Below, one piece after another: positions 33,178-46,569 of a stretch of 64,000 bases of DNA. The DNA comes from Ophioderma brevispina (Eukaryota; Echinodermata; Ophiuroidea; Amphilepidida; Ophiodermatidae): positions 17,845 to 81,844 of the forward strand of contig JAMKCH010049269.1 in NCBI GenBank assembly GCA_023653785.1. The letters are read 5' to 3'. The notes below the pieces were generated by a model. The model searched no databases, had not been told where the DNA came from, and was given only the letters and a program-made list of their open reading frames with translations. Position 1 is the first letter of the stretch. The number at the start of each line of letters is the position of its first letter. Both the position numbers and the translations under genes were made by a program.

Positions 33178-36100
33178 GCAACCTACTCCATGAACCTGAC
33201 AATATATTCTTAAATATACCATTATGTAAATATTTAGTTCATAGTGGACAATCATCCACAAAAACATAGTGTGCCTACACAACGGTAAAGCCACATAGAT
33301 GTGAAAGCGTACACATGTAATATGAGCTATTAACTGAATTACTGTACGTTTGTTAACTAATAACGCTGTTCACAAAGATAACGTAGTTCACATGTATCGG
33401 TCTTTATTTGATTAGAGGAAGCAGATTTGAACGATGAAAAGGATTTTTCATGTTAGTCATTACTATTATAGTTTCATATTTCCATCAAAAAAAACAACTA
33501 TATCGATCTTTTATCAAACGTTTTGTAACATTTTCCATAATAAAATATAGGCTGCGCGTTGCTCGCTGAGTGTCATTTATATGTCATTCCAACTAAAATT
33601 AAAAACTAGTTGATATCCCACTGAATTACTCCGGGATACGGAACTTCCTATTCATACTAGTCACACTATCTAAGTATTAGTATTATACGTTAAAAAGGTG
33701 CAGGAGACACACAATATGTTGTTTACCTTTTGAGTTTAATAAGAAATATGAATAATATTAGTTAATATTTTACCACAGTAAATTATTAAAATAAAATTGA
33801 TTTTGGTAAACTAAAACCAAAAGCTCCGTGCATATGATTTTGGCTCCATCTGATTGTCAGCCTCGATCCCAACACTAACACCATCATAAGATCATCATTA
33901 TGAAACTTGTGTTTTTACAAACATGACTACATTTTTTACTGAATTTCGTTTAATTGTAAAGATGCAGGTGAAATATTTCCGTGAAATTGGTTCCACAGTA
34001 TTAAACCAATAGGCTATTTTAATAATTTAATTGCTGCAAACAAAACTTATTAGGTCTGTTAAGCTTTACGATAGATAGGTACATCCCAGGTCATAACTAA
34101 TCTAGTTTCCTACCACATAGCCACTAGTTTTTTATGTTGCATAAACTATATTGTTAAAAATAAGCTTTGGGGCCACCCTGATTTTTGACTTAAAAAACAA
34201 AATGGCGGCCAAAATATCAATTTTGGCTAAAAATGCATATTTCCGTCGTAAAATGCGCACAAAACACATAAATCCCCCTTTTAATATACAAAGGCACAGA
34301 TCTTGACCTTGACAAATGAAATATAATCGCGTTTTTTTAAATTCGTAACCTACAAAATCAAAATAGCCGCCATGAACGCTCCTTCTAGCTGTACATGGCC
34401 ATAAAAGTAATTTTCACATTATATTCGTAATTTGGAAAATGCTTTATTAACTTATTGTTGAGCTTCTATCGCAAAATCTACATGGCTATAATTTTGCATC
34501 GAAATTGAGCCGAAAACAAAATCAAAATGGCTGCCAAAATACCAAAATTGAATCAAAATTTTAGCTAAAAAGGTATATTTCGGTTGTAAAATGCACAAAA
34601 AACTTGAAATTCCCTCTTTTATTGTACATAGGCATAGGCCATTGCCTCGATAAACTTAAAATTTCCATTGTTTGATCACGTGACCCAAAAATTCAAAATG
34701 GCTGCCACAAACGTTAAATACAAGCGTAATTATAAGTTTATTCTTCAGGATATGATCATAAGGAAATGATGATTATTAACTTGTTGTTGAGCTGCTACCA
34801 CAAATGATAAATGGCTATCATTTTGCCTCAAAATGGCAGCCAAAAAATCAAAATGGCGGCCAGGATACCAACTTTTTCATATAATCCATTATATGTATTG
34901 CCGTCGTAAGATTCGCACACAAACTCAGAATTTGCTCTTTTTATTGTACCAAAGAAGGTAAATTTCCAATTTTATCACGTAACGTGGCCGAATCCTGGCT
35001 TGATCTGCATCAACGTTTTTAGGACGTGCACAGTATTTGTGGTGGTGAGTTGAGCACTTTGGTCCCGGGAACCCTCCCTCGCCAGTTGCAGTAACTGTAA
35101 TGGCTTTGTGTTTTCTTTTCCGCAACCTACTCCATGAACCTGACAATATCATCTTGAAATATACCTATGTAAATATTAGTTCATAGTGACAATCATTCCA
35201 CAAAAACCTAGTGTGCCTTACACAACCGGGTAAAAGCCACATAGATGTGACAAAGCCGTACACATGTAAATGATGCTATTACACTAAATTACGGTACAGT
35301 TTGTTAACTAATAAAGCTGTTCACAAAGATAAAGTAGTTCACATGTATCGCGTTTTATTTGATTAGAGGAAGCAGAAGCCATTGAACGCTGAAAAGGATT
35401 TTTCATGTTAGTATTACTATTATAGTTTCATATTTCCGATCAAAAAAAAACAAACTATATCGATCTTTATTCAAACGTGTTGTAACAGTTTCATAATAAA
35501 ATATAGGCTGCGCGTTGCTCGCCTTGAGTGTTCATTTATATGTCATTCCAACTCTAAAATTAAAAAACAGTTGATTCCCACTGAATTTATCCGGGATACG
35601 GCGGAACTTCCTATTCATATAGTCACACTATTACGGATTAGTATATACGTTAAAAAGGGGAGGAGACACACCAATATGTTGTTTACCTTTTGAGTTTAAT
35701 AAGAAATATGAATAATATAGTTACTATTTTACCACAGTAAATTATTAAAATATAAAAGTGATTTGGTAAACACTAACACTAAAACCAAAAGCTCCGTGCA
35801 TTATGATTTTGCCCAATCTGTTGTAAGCCTCGGATCACAACACTAACACATCATAAGCTCATCATTTATGAAACTGTGTTTTACAAACTGACTAAGTTTT
35901 TAACTGAATTCGTTTAATTGTAAAGATGCAGGTGAAAATAGTTCCGTGAAATGGTTGCCACCAGTATTAAACCAATAGGCTATTAATAAATTTTAACTTG
36001 CTGCAAACAAAACTTATAGGTCTGTAAGCTTTCATAGATAGGTAACTCCCAGGTCAAACTAATCATTTCCTACCACATAGACACTAGTTTTTTATGTTGC

Positions 36101-36712
36101 ATAAACTATATTGTTAAAAAATAAGCGTTGGGGCCACCCTGATGTTGACTTAAAAAACAAAATGGCTGCCTCTACCCCAGTCCCCCTTTGAGATTTTCTA
36201 TAATAAGGGACAAATGCATAGGCCATTGATAAAACTTAAATTTCCCCCATTGTGGGATCACGTGACCCAAAATTCAAAATGGCGCCCCAACCGGTAAATT
36301 ACACCAGCGTAATTATAAGGTTTATTCTTCCAGGATATGATCATAAGGGAAATGATTGATTATGAACTGTTGTTGAATGCTACCAACAAATGATAAATTG
36401 GCTATCTTTTGCCTCCAAAATGGTGGCAGCCCAAAAAATTCAAACTGGCGGCCAGGATCCCAACTTTTTCATATAAATCCAGTATATGTATGCCGTCGTA
36501 AGATTCGCCACACAAACTCCGAAAGAAATTGCTCTTTTTATTGTACCAAAGAAGGTAAATTTTCCATTTTATCACGTAAGGGGCCGAATCGGCTTGATCT
36601 GCCATCGTTTTAGGGACGGCACAGTATTTTGGGTGGTGAGTTGAGCACTTTTGGTCCCGGGAAACCCCTCCCTCGCCAGTTGCAGTAACTGTTAATGGCT
36701 TGTTTTTCTTTT
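33178..36712. repeat. Tandem duplication, two units of 1.9 and 1.6 kb
   Basis: Unit 1 (33178-35123) and unit 2 (35124-36712) both start CGCAACCTACTCCATGAACC and both end in CAGTTGCAGTAACTG and a TTTTCTTTTC block. They are collinear throughout, but differ by a very high density of one-base insertions and deletions, mostly in short runs. Unit 2 lacks about 400 bp of the middle (replaced near 36165-36220 by a block also found at about 31700). The difference pattern looks like read error more than evolutionary divergence. Confidence 0.85.
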
Positions 36713-39690
36713 CTTCATGTACATACGGAAGCCATGCAATCTTGTTTGTGAAGCTACGAACAGTTGATGCGAGGGGTGACGAACAACAACTTGCCAAGTC
36801 ACTGCCTCTTAACAGTTCCTTAGATTGGAAACTATAAGATAGGGCTCCGAAAAGAAAGCAAGCTCATTGCAAGGCATGGTGGTAACGGGAACCTCGCTGG
36901 TTGCGATGCTGCGTCTGACCTTGTAGTCTTCCACTGGCAGGATGTGTAGTTGTGCCCCTAACTCCAAACTACCGAACTTCTTGTTGTTTCTTGTAAGGTT
37001 AGTTCGAAGAGCCATCTTGATAATAGGCCAATGCCTTCTTTGGTTTCTTTACTTGTCAGCCCAAGGAATTTGTTCTCAGGTTCTCAGAGAGTTGGTGAAT
37101 ATCTGGATACCATTTCTACTGGGAAGTATTTCAAACGCCCCATCCATCTTCTGCTTGTGGTTATGCCATATCCTCTTTGCCAGTAGGGGTAGCTCAATGT
37201 CAACACCTTTCCTTGCAAGAGAATAGGTGGCTGACTCTGGTCTCTGTGACGTGGTGTCTATTTTGGCGGGAATTTGATAAGGCGTTTGTCTTCATCCCCA
37301 CACCACATCCACACAGAGCACACGTTCCAAGAACATGTTTATTCCAAGTCTCAGATTGACTAGGTAGGAAGTGTTATCCGAATAGTGTTTAGGTAGAATT
37401 CAGCATTTCTGGTGAAACAGGAGTAGAGGAGCTTATTCCAGCTGATGTTCATTTGCATTGCGATCTCCCAACAAAGCTACCTTTCTGGGCCTTACTATAT
37501 AAGGATACCAACATCTGTTTCTCTGACACTTCTTCCAGACCGGGAATTTCTGTGTTCTTTCTTGTTCAACTGGTCATTGCCTTTCCCAAACTCTGTAACG
37601 GAGGCCTTTTCGGCTATGCTGTCATTTGCAAAGTTCCTATTGATATCGTTTCCCTACTTTCATGTAGCTCTTCTCACCCCATGCCTGTTCTTCTTTTTTC
37701 AGTATAGATACCAAGTGTCCGTATACAAATTTTGGTTTCTATTAAACCGCATATTCAAAATGTGATACTTCAAAACTTGCATACATTTTTAGGTGGTTAA
37801 GAAAGGGCCTTAGTGGCAGATCTTTGTATTTATCGTTCCTGACACGATATTAGGGAGTGTACACCTTTTAGCAGTCCTGCCCATCCTTCAGGTTGGAGCT
37901 ACAGAGTTTCAAGATCTTGGCAAGTGGATAGGAAAGCAGTAAAAAATGAACTCCCCTGAAAATTTCAACTAACGATGAGGTTTTCGTATATACCACAACT
38001 TATTATGCTGTTTCACCTGGTCAGTGTCAGTCTTCTCCAAGAGATTCTTTAACTTGGTCTCCACACATGACCAACATCTCTTTGTCACTGGGTCATTGAA
38101 GATCTCTTGGACAAGGAACTTCACGGATGTCTATAGTGGGTGAAGGGGAACTGTTTCCATTCTATGCCTAGATGGTGAGATCATAGGGTCATTTTTGTCG
38201 ATTCCTCCTTCTGACGGACTAACATAGATCTTTTCAGGGTCAGATTTTTTACACTTGTAACTGTGCCTTCATTGTTCTAGTCCACTTTAGGAGGTCTTTA
38301 CTGTCGAAGTAGCTCGTTGCATCCATCTACCCACTGGCTATTATGGTAAATCGCCGCAATTGCGGAATATACCAGGTTTCCTCCCCCTACGTACTTAAGG
38401 CAGAGAAATAAGATAGGAATGACTAGATTTTTGCCGTTTTTACAAGATATGCAGATTTTCACGTTTGCAAAGAAAGGATTTGTTGATTACAGGGTTAGTA
38501 TATCCCTTAAATCCCTAAATGCCATTTTTTGCCCACTGTAAAAAATCACCGGCGCGGACCTATGTATTGTGTTTAGGGGGAAATTGCCAGATTTAACAAG
38601 ACAATTAACGCTACCTGCCTAATACAGTGATCGCCAGGGTGTAGTCATTTTCCCTTGGGATGTAAGGGAAATATAAGCCTGGGCTTGATATTATGAATAC
38701 CATAACGTCCTAAGAAAAGTTCAAGTCAGGATGCGGCCACAGCCAGCCATGGTTGTCAATCTCTTTTTCTGTTAGGGTTAATGATACAACTGAAAATCTA
38801 TCTTCATTGGTACATCAAAAAGAGGAAATTCTGAGTTTGTATGTGGTTTTACGACGGACAATACATTGAATCTGGATTATAAGGACACCAATTGGTATTC
38901 TGCCCCGCCATTGTGAATTTTTGGGCTGCCATTTTGAGCAAAATGGTAGCTACAAATGCTTGTCGTAGCAGATCAAAAAAAAACAAGTAATAAATGCATC
39001 ATTTAAATTATGATCATATCTTGAACAATAAAAACTTATACGTATGCTTATTTGTATTTTAACGTTTGTGGCGGCATTTGAATTTGGGTCACGTGATCAC
39101 AATAATGGAACTCTAAAGATTATCGAGACAATGACCTCTGCCTATGTACAATTAAAAGAGGGAAATCAAGTTTTTGGGCATTTAAACCAAATATACCTTT
39201 TAGCCAAAATATGATTCAATATTGGTATTTTGGCAGCCATTTTGATTTATTTTTTCTGCTAAATTTCGAGGTAAAATTAAGCCATGTAGATTTTGCGATA
39301 GAAGATCAACAATAAGTTTATAAAAGCATTTCCAAATTACAATCTAATGTGAAAATGACTTTTTATGGCCATGTATAGCTGGAAGGAGCGGGCATGGCGG
39401 CTATTTTGAATTGTGTAGGTTCCGAATGAAAAAAAAACCGATTATTTTTCATTTGTCAAGGTAAAGATCTGGCCTTTGGTATATTAAAAGGGGAATTTAT
39501 GTGTTTTTGTGCGATTTTAGACGGGAAATATGGCATTTTAGCCAAAATGATATTTGGCCGCCATTTCGTTTTTAAGTCAAAAATCAGGGGCCCCACAGCT
39601 ATTTTAAAAAAATATAGTTTGCAACATACAAAAAACTATGCTATGTGGTAGGAAACTAGATTATATGAACCGGGATTACCGTCTACGAGT
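34080..39690. mobile_element. 5.6-kb element with inverted arms of about 0.9 kb
   Basis: The sequence at about 34080-34975 is similar to the inverse complement of about 38790-39690 along its length. Landmarks are CTAGTTTCCTACCACATAG, AAATGGCGGCCAAA, ACATGGCCATAAAA, GCAAAATCTACATGGCT and GATCACGTGACCCAAA. Between the arms lie the second tandem-duplicate unit and a 1.6-kb minus-strand coding-like block. Like the 6.6-kb element it is full of AAAATGG(C/T)(G/T)GCC units, so the two belong to one broad family. Outer ends were not resolved. Confidence 0.7.
36720..38350 (-). pseudogene. Unassigned long coding-like remnant
   Basis: Minus-strand translations give protein-like stretches joined by frameshifts: GWMDATSYFDSKDLLKWTRT near 38325, ESATYSLARKGVDIELPLLA near 37215, IWHNHKQKMDGAFEILPSRN near 37130, and an open 68-codon stretch (36809-37015) with FGSLELGAQLHILPVEDYKV. 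It continues into AWLPYVHEEKK and TVTATGEGG near 36680-36740. No motif of a known transposase, polymerase or host family could be identified. Its place between the inverted arms suggests it is the decayed gene of that element. Function unknown. Confidence 0.4.
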
Positions 39691-41224
39691 AACAGTCTTG
39701 CAAACAACAATTAAATGGTCTGCAGATATCCAATGGCCACAATCAACAACCAAAAACAATAGTTCTGGACAGGAGCCAAGAGAGTTTATTGCAGCTGAAA
39801 AAAGTACATAAGGTGTGATGGTCTGCTTATGTTGGCTAGGGTTAGGATTCAATATTCCATATTGCTGCCGGGCAACAGCCTGTGCACAACAGAAATTAGG
39901 GGAAATAAGGTAATACAGGGGTCAAAAAAATAAATGGTCAAATCACGTATAATCTCAAATTCCCCGTCTAGCTAAGAAGGAACACAAAATCTATGGCCGG
40001 GTTATTCAAATTGTTTCATTGCCAAAAATAAAGAGCAAAAGATGGTGAAGGTCGAAGGTACAAATCAGCTGTACATGGGTTAAAGTTCTCCAAATACTCT
40101 AAGTAAAAAAGAATAAAATCGTTCTTTTTTTTTACATTGATTAAAAATATATGGAAAATATTAGAATGGATGTGACAACCACGTAAAAATAGGTTTTAGG
40201 AACCCTGATACACCAAACATTTTCAAGTAATCGTTTAACAGTGAATGAAATTGACTAATGAGCATTCAACCTATGATAATAATATCTTTGTTTTCACAAA
40301 AATAGCCAGTTGCGACTGTTTTTAATATTATTCAAGCCATGCATTAAACGTACATTCCAGTAGAAAGCAGGATTGCAATTTGGCAAAATAAAATCACTTT
40401 GACTGAATTTTAGGTACACCGTGGTGAACGCGTTATCTATAACGTTTTCCTTATTTTTTTTTTTTTTCTTGGCATTACAATCATCGGTTTCAATTTTTAA
40501 TGTGGTGGGAAACGCAAATAACATTATCCATATTCAAAAATCGGATGTATGATGTTAAAATGGGCCCATTCCACCAGTTATATGAAATGGTGAGACAACG
40601 TTATCTGACAATTAAATGTAGAACTTTTTCTTTTTCTTAACTTCAATTCCTTGCCATGGTAGCAAATAATCCATGGCCAGAACGTTTATTACCACAACCT
40701 CCCAGGTTTGTGTGTCTTTACGACTGGGAAAAAGAGTCAGGTTGCACGCTCTACAGAGTCTAACCTTTAAATAGTTGGTTGTTTGGTTGAATGGCCTTTT
40801 CACACAATGGTTTATGTGCGCCAGTTACAAACGTCAATAATTCTGGCATGGCCGTTGCGAACCGCACATCAAACCACAAGAAACAGTGTCTTTCGGGAGC
40901 CACCAGCCTGTTCACCAAGACTTCTCCAAGCCCTTTTCACGTCCAAGCTCTATACTCGCTGGAATTCCGAGCGTCATTAGTGCTGGTAAGAACAGAGCTG
41001 TCAATCTAAGCTTCAAGGTCATTACCCATAATGTCCCGTTAGTTCATCCAGGCGGTCTCCGGCCTCGTATCCAAGCTCGATTCGCTGGGAACTTCAAGAC
41101 CGTCTCGGCCTCGCATCCAAGCTCAAGTTCGTCGCTGGTGAATCCAAGCTATACAACTCGTGCTTGGACACCCTGTAGCCTATCCATTCCGAGCATTAAA
41201 CCGTGCTGGGACGACACTGTAGCC
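39691..41224. other. Non-coding, nothing firm recognised
   Basis: AT-rich until about 40800. The part from 40800 to 41220 is richer in GC and holds a repeated GGCCTCG.ATCCAAGCTC phrase (near 41061 and 41108), with 128 open codons at 40886-41272 that show no family motif. Confidence 0.4.
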
Positions 41225-41315
41225 TGTGCTATCCGTCTGGTACCAGACGGATGTGGGGTTGTCTGCCCGTGAACACATGCTTGTACCGGTTCACGGGCCT
41301 TACCAGACTAAAAAA
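41225..41315. repeat. Two adjacent perfect hairpins
   Basis: A 22-bp perfect palindrome centred on GGTACC lies at 41231-41252. It is followed by arms CCCGTGAAC and GTTCACGGG around a 14-base loop (about 41266-41297), and an outer GTCTG...CAGAC pair encloses the second hairpin. Non-coding; role unknown. Confidence 0.8.
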
Positions 41316-41514
41316 CAAGCAACTATAACGGTCAGTAAGTTCCTACAATTGGCTATTTTTCAAATCTGCGGTGTTTAATAACCCCGATTTGACCTTACAG
41401 TAATTGCGATACCTTCAGAACCTTAAGAATCATACCAGCATGTAAATAAAACGCGCTTATTCTCCAATTCGATTGGTGAAGTAAGTGACTAATGCGTATT
41501 GCTACGTTCCCTTT

Positions 41515-41867
41515 TGTAATGATGTCTCTGGACGTCATAGGTCGAATACCTTTCAAACCAAATAAATGAGCCTTGTGCACATTGATATCTAATTTTATAG
41601 AATAACACAGATTTATTATTTTAATCAGATTGATTCAGAATTGGTATTTCCAAAACACTTCTTACATGTACAATTCCAATGTTAAACTCGATCATCTTTA
41701 TAGTCTTACAACAAAGTTCTTCCAGAATTTGACGGCTTATGCGCACAATTAAGAAGCGGCTGCAGTTTCAACCGAGATCTTTTCCTAACAGCGAAGACTC
41801 CAATTGACAGCGTACTAAGTTTCACATAAATATCCAATGGTATATTTCCATGCGAATCGTCTCAGTA
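41515..41867. mobile_element. LTR-like element, copy 3: left part
   Basis: It matches the first third of copies 1 and 2 (TGTAATGATGTCTC, then ATAAATGAGCCTTGTGCAC) and stops at GTCTCAGTA (41867). In the other copies that position is followed within a few bases by AACTTTTGTCC, which here appears only at 47698. Confidence 0.85.
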
Positions 41868-43059
41868 AGGATGCACCTTAGACTTCAAGGTGGGGGGGTT
41901 GGACATTTGGTTGAGTCTCCCCTCCCGCGCACGCGCGGAACCATTGGCAATGGAGTCCGGCATCGGGAAGCCTGATTTTGCCATGAGATCAAAATCTCTG
42001 TAAAGTATTTTTTTTGTCAGCTGATTTATATCTTCTGAAAGGGTATACAATGGAACCAAGGTGGTTGTAAAATTTGACCAACCCTTGGGCATTTGAGAAA
42101 TCCAAGTGGGCCGCCATGTGTGTCTGTTAAAACCTAAAATTTGCAGTTTATACACAGACAGGCCAACCCAAAAAGCATGTAATTAGTATTTTTGGTGCTA
42201 ATTGTGGATGTTTTGGGTAGGCAACTTAAAATGCAAATGTATATTTAGAGTCCATGCTTATAATTAGTGAAATCACAGATGGCCGCCATTTTGAAGTAGG
42301 AATCACAAAATGCAGCATTTCCTTGAAGTGCACCAAAATACAAGGCCTACAATGTAAGTTGACTGTTTCTTTCCCTTGCCATAATAATTTATTGGAAATA
42401 TAAAAGACTAAATTTTAATTTTCACATTGGCTAATAAAAGATATTAAAAGATGCGCCCGCTGAAGTTTTTCAGGCGCTGATTTTTCGTAAATACTTACCT
42501 CCAATCAATGATAAATGAAGGCAAGAACATTCTTACACATTACTCATAGGGGGTGTCTTTTTAAGCACCGGACACTATAAGCCCTATTAATAACCATTGT
42601 TTGTAGAGTAGAAGTCCGGTGTAAGCAGATATAGTCCGTGGGGAGCCCATAGTCGGGGCCCATAGACGATAACGGAATAAGTCGTGAAACTAATGTTGCG
42701 TAAGAAGTCAACTTAATCGATTGCTCTATTGTTCAACATTGTTACCGGACTATGAATACGCCAGACATGGTTACTTCTGCACCGGTACTACGAGTTGTCA
42801 AATTGATACCAACCAGCATCATGGCACACCTATACTTTACATTATGGTCCATTAATAGTTTTCTCATTCTTGTCCGTTTTCTTATTCCGCTTGGTTACCC
42901 TTGTTTTGTTTTCTCATTTCGACATTCCGCTTCTCCATGCATGAACAGAAGATGGAACAGTCATACTTCCGGAGACACATCGCACACCTTTGATCCACAT
43001 GTGCCTCACCTCCATATGAGCACTTACCTCCACATCAGCACTTAATCAACTTCAAAAAT

Positions 43060-45950
43060 TCACTTAGGAACTAAGGCCACATCATTGGGCACTGCCCGAC
43101 TGGCAACCGAACTGGCCTTCTCTTTCCAGTCCATGCTGAGTTGGTACCAGTTCAGTTGGATCAGATTTCAGAGCATCCCCCCAGATCGCTACCTGAAGAT
43201 GTCACGGGCTACATTTTCCTTAAGGCTTCATTAGTGGGTGGCAGAGAACATAGTTTAGGTGGCAGAAGCCGACCTTCGAGCTACTTTAGATGTCCTTACG
43301 TTCTGTCTTGCCTCCGACAGCGTACTGATATGTAATTTGCCGCATAGCACGCCCGAATGATGGATATTGGACTTGCCTCAGGACATCACCATGAGACCAT
43401 CGAAGTAACACCCAGGCAGGTTAATGAACACCCTCGTAAACTTTCAAGGCTCAGCCTGTCCAATGCCGGATACTGGTGCTGACGGTGTCACACCACTCAG
43501 ACCGTGGCATCCAGTAATTCTGGCATGATATCAAGGTGCTTTTGTACGGGTGCATTGATATCACTCAAGAATGCCCCTGCACATGTGATGTCATCAATGA
43601 CATGCCCTGAAATAACGCCTTGATAACAGAAGTGTACACACAAACGCGGAGGTGTATCCAGCAAGAAGTGCCCCGGCACAGGTGATGTCATCATTACATG
43701 CCCTGAAATCTCGCTTGATACAGAAGTGAGCAACACAAACGGCGGAGGTGAGGGCTTACCATTTCCGGATCCTGCCCTCCGGCCTGTCGACCGCCCCACG
43801 GACCTTCACAAGGGTCGTAAGGTGGTAGCGGAGTTCAGCTTCGTCTACTTAGACGACTGGCTACTCGTTGTGGTGGCACCCTCCTCGCAGAGGCTCCAGG
43901 CCTTTATAGATGAGGTCCTAGACCTGGATAAGTAACCGCGGTTTCATCACCTCGACATTCAATCCTCTCACTCTCCAGAGCCCCCAGTTTCTGGGAGCGA
44001 GACTGGGTGGTTTTCTGTTGGCAAAGGTGAGGCCCTTCTGCATAAAGAGTAGCCTCGGTCGTGGCGTTTGCCCGAGCAATCTTGGAGAGCAGGTCGTCCC
44101 AGCCAGGCCTGTGGCTTCGACTTCTGGCCAGCCTCATTGGGATGGTTACCTACTGCAGACTACGTATGGGGAATCCACATGCTCAGGTACTTCCCACCCT
44201 GGTACCACCTCCGCAAAGATAAAGATTCCCGTGCCCCGGAATCTGGTTCGCCGACCTGCAGTTGGTGACACATCCACGCATTTGGAGGTGGAGCCCCCTT
44301 CATGAAACTAACACCCTCCGTTACGCTTGTCGACAGATGCGTCGTGTGATGGCCGCACTTAGGTTCCCAGCAAAGTGTCGGCCGTTGGTCGCCCGTGCAA
44401 TCTCGCTATCATATCAATTTGCTCGATCTGTGGGGCCATCTCTCCGGCACTGAAGCACTGGATCGCCTGCCCAGGGGAAAGTGACCCTGGTCCCGATGCG
44501 ACACATGACGGTTGGCTACCGTCAACAGGGGGAGCAAGTAACCGTCAGTCTCTGCAAGGATGTAGTCAGGCTTCTAGAGTGGTGGCTGCAACGGACATTG
44601 CCTTAAATAATGGCATCACATGTACCAGGGATGGAGAACGTCCTAGCGACGTCCTCTCCCGGAAGGGCACGCATGCCAGGCGCCATCGAAGGGGTCGTCA
44701 GTGGAAGGGCACCTCCTGCCGGTCAATTTTTTCAGAGGCTACAGCGTCCCCCCGTGGACCTACTTCTCCGCCACTGGGAATCACCAGCTCCGGCGTACTA
44801 CTCATGGAGTCAAGATCACAGAGCCGCGGGTCAGGATGCGATGGTGGATCAGAGCCTATGTATCCCCTCCCCCTCCAATTGCGATTATACCGGAGTCCTC
44901 TAGAAGTAGCTTCCGCTCCGACAATTGCCTGGTTCTGTTGATGCCCCAAGTGGCCGGCTCAGCTGTGGTTCCAACGGCTTCTAGAACTGCGAGTGGGGGA
45001 CTAGTGGCGCGTATTAGCGATCCTCCAGCCGACACATCCGTCCCGTGAGAGCGTACCATCCGCCCTCTCAACTTGACTGTTGGCGCATTTCCGCAACAAT
45101 ACACTCAGGCGCGACTTTCTGAACAGGCTGCCGCGCTCTCTGCTCAGGCACGGAGGAAGTCAACTAGAAATCTTATGATCTCGACTCTGCCGGTCTATGA
45201 GATGGGGCGCCGATCGAGATTGATCTGCTGTCTGCGTCTGTAGGGCCGATCGGAGATTTCCTAACGGAAATTTTCCTGGAGGGTTTGGGCGTCTAAACAT
45301 TCAATTGATACCGTACCGCGATTGGGGCGCTCCATCGGGGCTTCAGAGACCAGCACAGTAGTCCTAATATCCCAAGTCCTCATGAATCGGCTGAGGGCGT
45401 GTTTTCGGTTTCGTTCCCCGGGTCGTTCACTCGTTCCGGAGGGGATCTGCATGCCGCTAGTGCTCCAGTTCTTAGAGGACTTCGAACCACTGGAGAGGGC
45501 CAGTCTCCTGGGACTAGGAAACTGCCTTTTTGGTGGCAGTCGCTTCCGGGCGGATGGGGTTCCGAAATACATACCTTGTCCATTGACAAGGCTCACTGCG
45601 GGTGGTCGAAGACGCGTTCCATCCCCCACTCTAAGAATCAGACTCTGTCGTTCACACCGTGCCCAGTGTTTCTCCCGGACATGGCCTTGGCTGGCGGGAC
45701 GGTCGAAGAAACCTTGGTGCCCGGTCAGGGCCTAAAAGGTACCTCAGCATCTGAATGGCTCCGGAAGACATAACAGTTTTTCATCTAAATCGCCCCCCAC
45801 CCATATGGTCCAGTAGCGAAGGACACAGCGGCTGGTTGCCTCAACCATCCGTAGCGCACCCCGAAAACATCACGATCGGTTGGTACTCTCGGTTATGTAA
45901 CAGCTCAAAAATGCATTTTGTGTTGGCCCAGCGTGTACAACTGCAATATT
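43060..45950 (+). pseudogene. DIRS-like tyrosine-recombinase retroelement remnant
   Basis: Plus-strand fragments follow DIRS/Ngaro order. RT enters with FRILPSGLSTAPRTFTR (about 43764-43814) and the catalytic VYLDDWLL (YLDD at 43846-43857). RNase H-type ASHVPGMENVLA lies near 44612-44650. A connecting region follows, with PVDLLLRHW and YYSWSQDHRAAGQDAM near 44750-44840. The last part resembles the tyrosine recombinase, with LEDFEPLERASLLGL near 45470 and TAFLVAVASGR near 45520 in two frames. Many frameshifts and stops occur. A direct repeat of about 100 bp lies at 43560-43750. Terminal repeats were not found. Not functional. Confidence 0.75.
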
Positions 45951-46569
45951 TGAGTTTTTTATGGCACACGGCAGCTCTTGGATTTTTCTAATTGCCTTAG
46001 GGTGACAATTTTACATCCATCTTAATTATATCGTATACCTATTAGAGATATAGTCATCAATGAGAAAACTGATAAAACTTGTATTTTGTGTTGATCTCTC
46101 TGTGAAATGTGCATTTTCGGGTTTTTCTGCTTTAAAATGGCGCCATCTTGGATTTCTCAAATTACTCATCGTGCCTTCCAAGAACATTATAATTTTACAT
46201 TTCCTACCTCAAACATGAATGATTTATTAAAAACAAAAAAACACGCGTTTTTAACCTAATTTTAAAAAAAACTGCAATTTTGGGTTTTTTTAGTGAAATG
46301 CGGCCCATCTTGGGATTTATCTCAAATTGCCCAAGGTTGGGCATTTTACACCCACCTGGATTCCTTTATATACCTTTCAAAGAGTTATAATCAGCTGAGA
46401 AAAACACTTTATCAGAGATTTTCATCTACTCCTCCCCCGCTGCTGGACTAAATTTTTGATTTGATGGAAACCATTTGAATATTGGCTATAGGTATTATCA
46501 ACAGTTTTAAAAGTAAAATATAGTTTGATGGGTAAGTTTTTTGTTTTAATTAAGCATAAAGTGTTCATG

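Noticed and set aside
40886..41272. 128-codon open stretch as a gene
   Set aside because: No family motif, it contains repeated GGCCTCG.ATCCAAGCTC phrases and overlaps the hairpins.
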